A stretch of 64,000 nucleotides of DNA, from contig NC_081185.1 of the NCBI RefSeq assembly GCF_029867415.1, positions 30,704,245-30,768,244 of the forward strand, read 5' to 3'. This stretch comes from Vicia villosa (lineage: Eukaryota; Streptophyta; Magnoliopsida; Fabales; Fabaceae). Position 1 is the stretch's first letter; the number at the start of each line of letters is the position of its first letter. This document shows positions 23,841-37,357 of this stretch, piece after piece. The position numbers and the translations under genes are program-made. The notes beneath the pieces are model-generated. The model had not been told where the DNA came from. It ran no database searches and worked only from the letters and a program-made list of their open reading frames with translations.

Positions 23841-26761
23841 ATGAGATATTTCTATTTCTATTTCCATCTCAACCTCTTTCTCCTTTCTTTGTTTTTCTCC
23901 ATCCACACTACTCATCAGCTACAATTCTCTCAAACTCAAGTCCTCCTACAGTTAACAAAGTATCTCCAATACCCTACCTCCTTACAAATCTTCCATAATT
24001 ACAATACTGACCTTTGCACCCTCACTCCATCTCATCACTTGAGTATTAAATGTGAGGGCAATTCAGTAACTGAACTCAAAATCATGGGAGACAAAACCAT
24101 CAAACATGGAAAGGTTTCCAGTTTCAATGGCTTTGCACTTCCAAACCAAACACTTTCCAAATCTTTCTCTATTGACTCTTTTGTCACAACATTGACAAGG
24201 TTAACAACTTTAAGAGTACTTAGTTTGGTTTCTTTAGGAATTTGGGGTCCACTTCCTGATAAAATTCATAGGCTTAGTTTCCTTCAAGTTTTGGATTTGA
24301 GTTCCAATTTCTTATTTGGTTCCATTCCACCAAAGATAGCTACATTGATCAATCTTCAAATACTAACACTTGATGGAAACTATTTCAACACCACAATGCC
24401 TGATTTTTTTGAACCTTTGTCTAATTTAAGTATCTTGAGTTTCAAGAACAATCAGTTAAAAGGCTCATTCCCTATTTCACTATGCAAAATCAAGAGCCTT
24501 ACTGATGTTTCCTTGTCACACAATGAACTATCTGGTGAATTACCGAATCTCACCGCGCTTTCGAGGTTACATGTATTGGATTTGATGGAAAATGGTTTTG
24601 ATTCTGAGGTACCGTTGATGCCGAAATCGGTTGTCACGGTGTTGCTAAGTAGGAACTTGTTCTCAGGTGAGATTCCTAGTCAGTTTGGTGAACTTAGTCA
24701 GCTTCAGAATCTTGATCTTTCGTCGAACCGTCTATCCGGGGTTCCTCCGTCGTCGTTGTTTTCTTTGAGAAACATTAGTTATTTGAATTTGGCAAACAAT
24801 GTGCTAGGTGGTTCAATTCCAAAGAAGCTGAAATGTGGGAGCAAGCTTGGTTTTGTGGATATTTCTGGTAACTTGTTAAGTGGTTTACTTCCTTCTTGTT
24901 TGGAAAGTATATCTGATAGAAGAGTTGTTAGATTTGGTGGAAACTGTTTGTCTGTTAATTCTCAACCTCGGAATCAGAATCAGAATCAGAATCAGAAACA
25001 CGGTTCTTATTGTGAAGAATCTAGTTCAGGAAAGATCAAGTTTTGGAGATGGGAAATTGATGCTGCAATTGCTATCATTGTTGTAGTTTTTCTTTTCTTG
25101 TTAGCTTTTGGAGTTTTCTTTTACAGAAAGTTTCATTCAAGAGAGATTTATAGGCATGAGATGTTGCCAAAGATTGTTCAAGATAATAATAATAACTCGA
25201 CAACAGGAGTTTCCTCTGAACTCCTTGCTAGTGCAAGTAAGTACAAACCCTAAGCAATATTCAGCGTGTTTGGATCGGCTTATTTGAGTTTATCGACTGA
25301 CATAAGCGCTTATTAGACTATTTAGAAGAGCTTCGATAATTAGTAATGTGTTATTTTCTATTTATTTAAGGGTATATTTCTCAAAAAATGAAGCTAGGGA
25401 CACAAACTACTACAACATGTAGACACTTTTCGATTGAAGAGTTGAAAGAAATCACAAGAAACTTCGATCTGTCAACTTATATAGGTGAAGGATCCATAGG
25501 AAAGGTATCGTTCGATTACGCAAAATATTCTTCGATGAATATTGAATAGTTTTCTATAATCATCTGAGTATTTTTGCTTCATTTCAGCTGTACAAAGGTA
25601 AACTAGAGAATGGATCTTATGTGATGATAAGATCATTGGCTCTAAGAAAGAAGTTGTCGATACAAAATCTCAAAGCTAGGTTGGATTTACTCTCGAAGCT
25701 TCATCATCCGAATTTGGTTAGTCTTTTGGGTCATTGTATTGATGGTAGAGGAAAAGAGGGTATTAGTCCCCAGAAACTTCATCTTGTATACGAGTATGTG
25801 CAAAATGGCGATTATCGTACACATTTGTCAGGTTAGTATCACAATTCACAATACAATTTTACGAATGCATAAATTTCATCAGAATGTGCTGTATTGAATG
25901 CTCTATTTAAACATGCAGAATTTTCACTCGATAAGGCGCTAAAATGGTCTGATAGATTATCAATCTTAATCGGAGTTGCCAAGGCGGTTCATTTTTTACA
26001 TACTGGTATGAAACCAGGTTGTTTTAGAAACCAATTAAAGACAAACAGTATTTTACTTGATGAACATCGCTTTCCCAAGCTAAGCGATTATGGTATGTCC
26101 ATAATTGCCGAAGAGATCGAAAATATTGAGGTATTGTTTCTTTCGTTACTTTTCAGATTCTTAACTTTCGTCTGTTGTTTTTTATCCTACATAGAGTGAC
26201 TCCGGTGGTTTCTATGTATTTTACAGGTAAACGGAGAGAAACTAAAATATTGGTATGTCTTAAAATTGGAGTTTTTCTACTTTGGTGCAATAACTTGCAA
26301 CTGAATTGTTAAACACCAACACATTTTTGTACTTTTGATTCTCTTGCAGCTTAAGGGAAGAATTGGAGGATGATGTTTACAATTTCGGATTCATATTGTT
26401 TGAATCACTCGCAGGACCAATTGCAAGTGAGAAAGGAGAAGCGTTTTTTCTTAATGAAAGGGTAAAAAAGCTCTTAAAAATCTCCGCGTCATTTTTCCTT
26501 TTGATTTATCGCTGAAATTCATGACGGTTTTGTGTACCGCAGGCATCGTTTGACAGTCATGATGGCAGAAAAAGAATTGTGGATCCAGTCGTGTTGACGA
26601 GTTGCTGTCAAGAGTCATTATCAATCGTAATATCCATCACAACGAAATGCATTTCTCCACAATCTTCATCTCGGCCTTCTTTTGAAGATGTGTTATGGAA
26701 TTTACAATATGCAGCTCAAGTTCAAGCCTCAGCAGATGCAGAGCATTCTATATCCTCCTAG
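23841..26761 (+). CDS. Probable inactive LRR receptor-like kinase (At3g03770/At1g14390-like)
   Basis: Seven exons inferred from splice sites and frame: 23841-25236, 25371-25504, 25588-25831, 25919-26130, 26227-26252, 26350-26461, 26543-26761. All six introns are GT...AG and phases match, giving 780 residues. Order: signal peptide (about 1-27), LRR ectodomain (about 125-375), an Asn-Gln repeat, one membrane span (about 408-428), then a kinase-like domain (about 490-770). The domain looks catalytically dead: the glycine loop GEGSIGK is present, but the VAIK lysine is replaced (YVMIRSLAL), the HRD-D-N loop reads PGCFRNQLKTNSILLDE, and DFG reads SDYG. The plasma-membrane family with these changes is called inactive LRR-RLKs and probably acts as a scaffold or co-receptor (family knowledge). 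Exon 5 (26 bp) is the least certain. The choice of ATG follows the signal peptide. Confidence 0.93.
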
Positions 26762-28150
26762 GTCACTTGATTGCAATTATAAATGTATAGTTGTTTTACA
26801 GTTTCCTTAATTTTTCTGGAGTTTTGATAGGAAGGATCTAGCTAGGATTCATATACCTTGAAAATAATTAGCCATTGTTTTAGTTAACAAGTTAATCATG
26901 TACCTTGACTGACAAGGAAACTAGCATCGTCTAGCGAGTAGGCATGTAATTCAAAGTTCGGTCCTGATCTCCTAGCAATGGCGCCGCGTTGCCTAGCTAT
27001 GACCTGCAAATTTTTGCAGCAGAACACTGAGAACAACTCCTAACTATGACCTGCAAAAATCCAAAATCATAAATCTCAACCTGATTCTATTTTTAAAATT
27101 AAGCAAATGATCAATTTCTACAACAAGGTGGCCATGAATATAAAGGAATGGGCAATTAATGTCATAGTTTTGGTTTAGAACATGTTGGATCATGAATTTT
27201 GAATAACAATGAATGCATATCTATCTATCATATAAGAAAAGTATATGCTCTGGAAATACCATAATTGTCCTGCTTGCTCACCAATGCACCACGTGGATGT
27301 TTTTGTAAGCTTCCATTCATTTTTGGCTTGGAAAATACTACTGGTTTGAAATATTTGCATATCATACATACTTTTGACTTATTATAATATATATTTTTGG
27401 TTTATAATATTTGCATATCTTACATATTTTGATTTATTATAATATATATTTTTAGTTTGAAAAAATTGCTTATTATTATAATATTTCCTTTCTCCTATCA
27501 TACTTTTTTTCATTTAATGCATTTGTGTTTCTCTTTCTTCACTACCCATCTGTTCTACTTTTTTTTCATTGCCTTCTCTCTTTCTCCACTTCTTGATTAT
27601 TCTTCTTCTTCTTTCATACAAACTCATTGAAAAATGTCCTTTTGCACATTTTCAGACACATATTATGAAAAATGTTGCCTTGTAACATGCAACCGTTATT
27701 CTATTTGTTTTCTGAAGTTTTTTTTTTTTTTGCCTTTCATTAATACTTATTTGTTAATTTTTGCAGATCTAGACTATACTGAGGTGGAAATAAAACTTTC
27801 AGATCTAAAATGAGACCATGTAGCATTTTATGATGTTTTAATTTATCTTCTTCAAGTAACTTTCAAATCTATTTTAATTTTGAAGATTATTTTTTTTTTG
27901 CTTTCATAAATATTTATTTGTTAATTTTTGCATATCTATGACGAGGTAGAATAAAAATTTCCAAAACTAAAATGAGACCGACCATATAGAATTTCATGAT
28001 GGTACATCCAGATATGTTTTAATTTATCTGAAATGAGATACTACTTTTGCTTCATTTTTTATATCATCTGCTATTTGCATGTTTCTAAACTTTTTTTGCT
28101 AAATTATTGTTGGTTTATTAATCTAAATTATTTGTTTGTTTTTTTATCGA
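26762..28150. other. Spacer between the LRR gene and the satellite array
   Basis: Contains the 3' UTR of the LRR gene and AT-rich DNA. Two diverged direct copies of a ~130-bp unit occur at about 27720-27855 and 27890-28035 (both with TTATTTGTTAATTTTTGCA and AAATGAGACC), just before the first satellite unit. No coding potential seen. Confidence 0.6.
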
Positions 28151-31100
28151 TTAACTATTTATGTTTTCATAAAGATCTAAAGAATATACCTAAAGTTTTC
28201 AATAAAAACAACTTGAAGTCACCATAATGTAATGAACCCAATGAAAAGGCAAAAATAATTCCAAGTGCAAATCAAAAATCATAATGTATTGAACAAAAGG
28301 AATCCAACCCCCATTTTTTTTGGCAGAACCTAATAAATGTGTACTACATACACATCCTTCTAAAACAAACTAACGTAAAAATATCTCAACCTTAAAAAAT
28401 CTCTTTCTAAAAGACTAGCTATTAATGGAAATGGAATCAAATTTAATTGGCACGTGGACTCTTAAAATTAGCAAACAAATATTCAACCAATCAGAAATCA
28501 ATTAGAAGTAGCACTAAACATTTCAGCTAATCAGAAATCGACAGCTACTTTATAATTTTATTCTCACTTTGCCCATATGTTACAACTGACATGTGATTCT
28601 CATTTTACACTAACATTGATTTTTTTTCTTTCATTTTTTCACATTTCAATGAAGCGAGAACAATAATCAATTAAAAAGAAGAGATCTGAAATAAGGAAAA
28701 CTCAATTGGAGCAAATCCAAACAGTACGCTAAGGAATAAGAGGACCTGATATTACTGTAATTTTAATGAAGTAAATTTATTAAAATTAAATTGTTAATTT
28801 ACAAATCAATTAACTATTTATGTTTTCTTAGATATCTAAAGAATATACCTAATGTTTTCAATACAAACAGCTTGAAGTCACCATAATGTAATGAACCTAA
28901 TGAAAAGGCAAAAATAATTCCAAGTGCAAATCACAAATCATAATGTGTTGAACAAAAGGAATCCAGCCCCCATTTTTTTTGGCAGAACCTAATAAATGTT
29001 TACTACATACACATTATTCTAAAACAAACTAACAAAAAAAAATCTCAACATTAAAAAATCTATTTCTAAAAGACTAGCTATTAATGGAAATGGAATCAAA
29101 TTTAATTGGCATGTGGACTCTTAAAATTAGCAAACAAAGATTCAACCAATCGAAACTCAATTAGAAGTAGCACCAAACATTTCAGCTAATCAGAAATTGA
29201 CATCTACTTTATAAGTTTATCCTCGCTTTGCCATTATGTGTACGACTTACATGTGATTCTCATCTTACACTAACATTGAATTTTTTTTCTTCATTTTTTC
29301 ACATTTCACTGAAGCGAGAACAATAATCAATAAAAAAGAAGAGATTTGAAATAAGGAAAACTCATTTGGAGAAAATCCAAACTGTACGCTAAGGAATAAG
29401 AGGACCTAATATTACTGTAATTTTAATGAAGTAATTTTATTAAAATTAAATTGTTAATTTGCCAATCGATTAACTATTTATGTTTTCTTAGAGATCTAAA
29501 GAATATACCTAATGTTTTCAATAAAAACAGTTTGAAGTCACCATAATGTAATAAACCCAATGAAAAGGCAAAAATAATTCCAAGTGCAAATCATAAATCA
29601 TAATGTATTGAACAAAAGGAATCCAGCCTCCAATTTTTTTGGCAAAACCTAATAAATGTGTACTACATACACATCATTCTAAAACAAACTAACGTAAAAA
29701 TATCTCGACCTTAAAAAATCTCTTTCTAAAAGACTAGCTATTAATGGAAATGGAATCAAATTTATTTGGCATGTGGACTCTTAAAATTAGCAAACAAATA
29801 TTCAACCAATCATAACTCAATTAGAAGTAGCACCAAACATTTCAGCTAATCAGAAATCGACAGCTACTTTATAATTTTATTCTCACTTTGCCCATATGTT
29901 ACGACTGACATGTGATTCTCATTTTACACTAACATTGATTTTTTTTCTTCATTTTTTCACATTTCAATGAAGCGAGAACAATAATCAATTAAAAAGAAGA
30001 GATCTGAAATACGGAAAACTCATTTGGAGCAAATCCAAACAGTACGCTAAGGAATAAGAGGACCTGATATTACTGTAATTTTAATGAAGTAAATTTATTA
30101 AAATTAAATTGTTAATTTGCAAATCGATTAACTATTTATGTTTTCTTAGATATCTAAAGAATATACCTAATGTTTTCAATAAAAACAGCTTGAAGTCACC
30201 ATAATGTAATGAACCCAATAAAAAGGCAAAAATAATTCCAAGTGCAACTCACAAATCATAATGTGTTGAACAAAAGGAATCAAGCACCCATTTATTTTGG
30301 CAGAACCTAATAAATGTTTACTACATACACATTATTCTAAAACAAACTAACAAAAAAAATCTCAAAATTAAAAAATCTATTTCTAAAAGACTAGCTATTA
30401 ATGGAAATGGAATCAAATTTAATTGGCATGTGGACTCTTAAAATTAGCAAACAAATATTCAACCAATCGAAACTCAATTAGAAGTAGCACCAAACATTTC
30501 AGCTAATCACAAATTGACATCTACTTTATAATTTTATCCTCGCTTTGCCCATGTGTACGACTTACATGTGATTCTCATTTTACACTAACATTGAATTTTT
30601 TTCTTCATTTTTTCACATTTCACTGAAGCGAGAACAATAATCAATAAAAAAGAAGAGATTTGAAATAAGGAAAACTCATTTGGAGAATATCCAAACTGTA
30701 CGCTAAGGAATAATAGGACCTGATATTAGTGTAATTTTAATGAAGTAATTTTATTAAAATTAAATTGTTAATTTGCCAGTCGATTAACTATTTATGTTTT
30801 CTTAGAGATCTAGAGAATATACCTAATGTTTTCAATAAAAACAGTTTGAAGTCACCATAATGTAATAAACCCAATGAAAAGGCAAAAATAATTCCAAGTG
30901 CAAATCATAAATCATAATGTATTGAACAAAAGGAATCCAGCCTCCATTTTTTTTTTGGCAGAACCTAATAAATGTGTACTACATACACATCATTCTAAAA
31001 CAAACTAACGTAAAAATATCTCGACCTTAAAAAATCTCTTTCTAAAAGACTAGCTATTAATGGAAATGGAATCAAATTAATTTGGCATGTGGACTCTTAA

Positions 31101-34100
31101 AATTAGCAAACAAATATTCAACCAATCAGAACTCAATTAGAAGTAGCACCAAACATTTCAGCTAATCAGAAATCGACAGCTAATTTATAATTTTATTCGC
31201 ACTTTGCTCATATGTTACAATTGACATGTGATTCTCATTTTACACTAACATTGATTTTTTTCTTCATTTTTTCACATTTCACTGAAGCGAGAACAATAAT
31301 GAATAAAAAAGAAGAGTTCTGAAATAAGGAAAACTCATTTGGAGCAAATTTAAACTGTACGCTAAGGAATACGAGGACCTGATATTACTGTAATTTTAAT
31401 GAAGTAAATTTATTAAAATTAAATTGTTAATTTGCATGTCGATTAACTATTTATGTTTTCTTAGAGATCTAAAGAATATACCTAATGTTTTCAATAAAAA
31501 AAGCTTGAAGTCACCACAATGTAATGAACCCAATGAAAAGGAAAAAATAATTCCAAGTGGAAATCACAATTCATAATGTATTGAACAAAAGGAATTCAGC
31601 CCCAATTTTTTTTGGCAGAACCTAATAAATGTGTATTACATACACATCATTCAAAAACAAACTAACGTAAAAATATCTCAACCTTAAAAAATCTCTTTCT
31701 AAAAGACTAGCTATTAATGGAAATGGAATCGAATTTAATTGGGCATGTGGACTCTTAAAATTAGCAAACAAATATTCAACCAATCAGAACTCAATTAGAA
31801 GTAGCACCAAACATTTCAGCTAATCAGAAATCGACAACTACTTTATAATTTTATTCTCACTTTGCTCATATGTTACGACTGACATGTGATTCTCATTTTA
31901 CACTAACATTGATTTTTTTTCTTCATTTTTTCAAATTTCACTGAAGCGAGAACAATAATCAATAAAAGGAAGAGATCTGAAATAAGGAAAACTCATTTAA
32001 AGCAAATCCAAACAGTACGCTAAGGAATACGAGGACCTCATATTACTGAAATTTTAATGAAGTAAATTTATTTAAATTAAATTGTTAATTTGCCAATCGA
32101 TTAACTATTTATGTTTTCTTAGAGATCTAAAGAATATACCTAATGTTTTCAATAAAAACAACTTGAAGTCACCATAATGTAATGAACCCAATGAAAAGGC
32201 AAAAATAATTCCAAGTGCAAATCACAAATTATAATGTGTTGAACAAAAGGAATCCAGCCCCCATTTTTTTGGCAGAACCTAATAATTGTGTACTACACAC
32301 ACACACCATTCTAAAACAAATTAACGTAAAAATATATCAACCATAAAAAATCTCTTTCTAAAAGACTAGCTATTAATGAAAATGGAATCAAATTTAATTG
32401 GCATATGGACTCTTAAAATTAGAAAACAAATAGTCAACCAATCATAACTCAATTAGAAGTAGCACCAACATTTAAGCTAATCAGAAAACCACAGCTACTT
32501 TATAATTTTATTCGCACTTTGCTCATATGTTACAATTGACATGTGATTCTCATTTTACACTAACATTGATTTTTTTTCTTCATTTTTTCACATTTCACTG
32601 AAGCGAGAACAATAATCAATAAAAAAAGAAGAGTTCTGAAATAAGGAAAACTCATTTGGAGCAAATTTAAACAGTACGCTAAGGAATACGAGGACCTGAT
32701 ATTACTGTAATTTTAATGAAGTAAATTTATTAAAATTAAATTGTTAATTTGCATATCGAGTAACTATTTATGTTTTCTTAGAGCTCTAAAGAATATACCT
32801 ATTGATTTCAATAAAAATAGCTTGAATTCACCATAGTTTAATGAACCCAATGAAAAGGAAAAAATAATTCCAAGTGCAAATCACAAGTCATAATGTATTG
32901 ATCAGAAGAAATCCAGCCCCTATTTGTTTTAGTAGAACCTAATAAATGTGTATTACATACACATCATTCTAAAACAAACTAATGTAAAAATATCTCAACC
33001 TTAAAAGTTAAAAAATCTCTTTCTAAAAGACTAGCTATTAATGGAAATGGAATCAAATTTAATTGGCATGTGGACTCTTAAAATTAGCAAACAAATATTC
33101 AACCAATCAGAACTCAATTAGATGTAGCACCAAACATTTCAGCTAATCAGAAATCCACAGCTACTTTATAATTTTATTCTCACTTTGCTCACATGTTACG
33201 ACTGACATGTGATTCTCATTTTACACTAACATTGATTTTTTTTTCTTCATTTTTTCACATTTCACTGAAGCGAGAACAATAATCAATAAAAAAGAAGAGA
33301 TCTGAAATAAGGAAAACTCATTTGGAGCAAATCCAAACAGTACGCTAAGGAATACGAGGATCTGATATTACTGTAATTGTAATGAAGTAAATTTATTAAA
33401 ATTAAATTGTTAATTTGCATATCGATTAACTATTTATGTTTTCTTTGAGATCTAAAGAATACACCTAATGTTTTCAATAAAAATAATTTGAAGTCACCAT
33501 AGTGTAATGAATCCAATGAAAAGGCAAAGATAATTCCAAGTGCAAATCCCAAATTCTAATGTATTGAACAAAAGTAATCCAGCCCCCATTTTTTTTTCAG
33601 AACCTAATAAATGTGTACTACATACTCATCATTCTAAAACAAACTAACGTAAAAATATCTCAACCTTAAAAAATATCTTTCTAAAAGACTAGCTATTAAT
33701 GGAAATAAAATCAAATTTAATTGGCATGTGGACTCTTAAAATTAGCAAACAAATAGTCAACCAATCAGAACTCAATTAGAAGTAGCACCAAACATTTCAC
33801 CTAATCAGAAATCCACAGCTACTTTATAATTTTGTTCTCACTTTGCTCACATGTTACGACAAACGTGTGATTCTCATTTTACACTAACATTGATTTTTTT
33901 CTTTATTTTTTCACATTTCACTGAAGCGAGAACAATAATCAATAAAAAAGAAGAGTTCTGAAAAAAGGAAAACTCATTTGGAGCAAATTCAAAAAGTACG
34001 TTAAGGAATACGAGGAACTGATATTACTATAATTTTAATGAAGTAAATTTATTAAAATTAAATTGTTAATTTGCATATCGATTAACTATTTATGTTTTCT

Positions 34101-37100
34101 TAGAGATCTAAAGAATATATCTAACGTTTTCAATAAAAATAGCTTGAAGTCACCATAATGTAATGAACCCATTGAAAGAAAAAATAATTTCAAGGGCAAA
34201 TCACAAATCATAATGTATTGAACAAAAGGAATCCAGCCCCAATTTTTTTGGCAGAACCTAATAAATGTGTACTACATACACATCATTCTAAAACGAACTA
34301 ACGTAAAAATATCTCAACCTTAAAAAATTTCTTTCTAAAAGACTATTTATTAATGGAAATGGAATCAAATTTAATTGGCATGTGGACTCTTAAAATTAGC
34401 AAACAAATATTCAACCAATCAGAACTCAATTAGAAGTAGCACCAAACATTTCAGCTAATCAGAAATCGACAGCTACTTTATAATTTTATTCTCACTTTGC
34501 TCATATGTTACGACTGACATGTGATTCTCATTTTACACTAACATTGATTTTTTTGCTTCATTTTTTCACATTTCACTGAAGCGAGAACAATAATCAATAA
34601 AAAGAAGAGATCTGAAATAAGGAAAACTCATTTAAAGCAAATCCAAACAGTACGCCAAGGAATACGAGGACCTCATATTACTGAAATTTTAATGAAGTAA
34701 ATTTATTAAAATTAAATTGTTAATTTGCATATCGATTAACTATTTATGTTTTCTTAGAGATCTAAAGAATATACCTAATGTTTCCAATAAAAAAAGCTTG
34801 AATTCACCATAGTGTAATGAACCCAATGAAAAGGAAAAAATAATTCCAAGTGGAAATCACAAGTCATATTGTATTGAACAGAAGAAATCCAGCCCCTATT
34901 TGTTTTAGCAGAACCTAATAAATGTGTATTACATACACATCATTCTAAAACAAACTAACATAAAAATATCTCAATCTTAAAAAATCTCTTTCTAAAAGAC
35001 TAGCTATTAATGGAAATGGAATCAAATATAATTGGCATGTGGACTCTTAAAATTAGCAAACAAATATTCAACCAATCAGAACTCAATTAGAAGTAGCACC
35101 AAACATTTAAGCTAATCAGAAATCCACAGCTACTTTATAATTTTATTCTCACTTTGCTCACATGTTACGACTGACATGTGATTCTCATTTTACACTAACA
35201 TTGATTTTTTTTCTTCATTTTTTCACTTTTCACTGAAGCGAGAACAATAATCAATAAAAAAGAAGAGATCTGAAATAAGGAAAACTCATTTGGAGCAAAT
35301 CCAAACAGTACGCTAAGGAATACGAGGACCTGATATTACTGTAATTGTAATGAAGTAAATTTATTAAAATTAAATTGTTAATTTGCATAACGATTAACTA
35401 TTTATGTTTTCTTTGAGATCTAAAGAATACACCTAATGTTTTCAATAAAAATAATTTGAAGTCACCATAGTGTAATGAATCCAATGAAAAGGCAAAGATA
35501 ATTCCAAGTGCAAATCCCAAATTCTAATGTATTGAACAAAAGTAATCCAGCCCCCATTTTTTTTTCAGAACCTAATAAATGTGTACTACATACTCATCAT
35601 TCTAAAACAAACTAACGTAAAAATATCTCAACCTTAAAAAATATCTTTCTAAAAGACTAGCTATTAATGGAAATGAAATCAAATTTAATTGGCATGTGGA
35701 CTCTTAAAATTAGCAAACAAATAGTCAACCAATCAGAACTCAATTAGAAGTAGCACAAAACATTTCAGCTAATCAGAAATCCACAACTACTTTATAATTT
35801 TGTTCTCACTTTGCTCACATGTTACGACAAACGTGTGATTCTCATTTTACACTAACATTGATTTTTTTCTTTATTTTTTCACATTTCACTGAAGCGAGAA
35901 CAATAATCAATAAAAAAGAGTTCTGAAAAAAGGAAAACTCATTTGGAGCAAATTCAAAAAGTACGTTAAGGAATACGAGGAACTGATATTACTATAATTT
36001 TAATGAAGTAAATTTATTAAAATTAAATTGTTAATTTGCATATCGATTAACTATTTATGTTTTCTTAGAGATCTAAAGAATATACCTAACGTTTTCAATA
36101 AAAACAGCTTGAAGTCACCATAATGTAATGAACCCATGGAAAGGAAAAAATAATTTCATGGGCAAATCACAAATCATAATGTATTGAACAAAAGGAATCC
36201 AGCCCCAATTTTTTTGGCAGAACCTAATAAATGTGTACTACATACACATCATTCTAAAACAAACTAACGTAAAAATATCTCAACCTTAAAAAATCTCTAT
36301 CTAAAAGACTATCTATTAATGGAAATGGAATCAAATTTAATTGGCATGTGGACTCTTAAAATTAGCAAACAAATATTCAACCAATCAGAACTCAACTAGA
36401 AGTAGCACCAAACATTTCAGCTAATCAGAAATCGACAGCTACTTTATAATTTTATTCTCACTTTGCTCATATGTTACAATTGACATGTGATTCTCATTTT
36501 ACACTAACATTGATTTTTTTCTTCATTTTTTCACATTTCACTGAAGCGAGAACAATAATGAATAAAAAAGAAGAGTTCTGAAATAAGGAAAACTCATTTG
36601 GAGCAAATTTAAACTGTACGCTAAGGAATACGAGGACCTGATATTACTGTAATTTTAATGAAGTAAATTTATTAAAATTAAATTGTTAATTTGCATGTCG
36701 ATTAACTATTTATGTTTTCTTAGAGATCTAAAGAATATACCTAATGTTTTCAATAAAAAAAGCTTGAAGTCACCACAATGTAATGAACCCAATGAAAAGG
36801 AAAAAATAATTCCAAGTGGAAATCACAATTCATAATGTATTGAACAAAAGGAATTCAGCCCCAATTTTTTTTGGCAGAACCTAATAAATGTGTATTACAT
36901 ACACATCATTCAAAAACAAACTAACGTAAAAATATCTCAACCTTAAAAAATCTCTTTCTAAAAGACTAGCTATTAATGGAAATGGAATCGAATTTAATTG
37001 GGCATGTGGACTCTTAAAATTAGCAAATAAATATTCAACCAATCAGAACTCAATTAGAAGTATCTCCAAAAATTTCAGCTAATCGGAAATCGACAGCTTT

Positions 37101-37357
37101 TTTTTAATTTTATTCTCACTTTGCTCATATGCTACGACTGACATGTGATTCTCATTTTACACTAACATTGATTTTTTTCTTCATTTTTTCACATTTCACT
37201 GAAGCGAGAACAATATTCAATAAAAAAGAAGAGATCTGAAATAAGGAAAACTCATTTGGAGCAAATCCAAACAGTACGCTAAGGAATACGAGGACCTGAT
37301 ATTACTGTAATTTTAATGAAGTAAATTTATTAAAATTAAATTGTTAATTTGCATATT
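28151..37357. repeat. Satellite array: 14 tandem units of about 658 bp
   Basis: Using the anchor TTAACTATTTATG, units begin at 28151, 28810, 29470, 30128, 30784, 31443, 32101, 32760, 33426, 34082, 34736, 35394, 36048 and 36702 and the array ends near 37357; steps are 654-666 bp. Units 1-4 show a two-unit order (2 resembles 4, 1 resembles 3); units 8-10 are repeated as 11-13 (a ~1.97-kb trimer); unit 14 resembles unit 6, including the end of the unit before each. No frame over about 60 codons is kept between units. Each unit has CCAATCA-like blocks and a TATAATTTTA tract. I cannot match it to a named satellite. Confidence 0.97.

Noticed and set aside
27215..27260. Helitron-like 5' end (TCTATCATATAAGAAAAG...) before the satellite
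   Set aside because: No hairpin plus CTRR 3' end was recognised and no Rep/helicase coding is present.
28151..37357. CRISPR-like or rDNA-like reading of the tandem array
   Set aside because: Units are contiguous 658-bp repeats without spacers, have no rRNA similarity and the DNA is from a plant.
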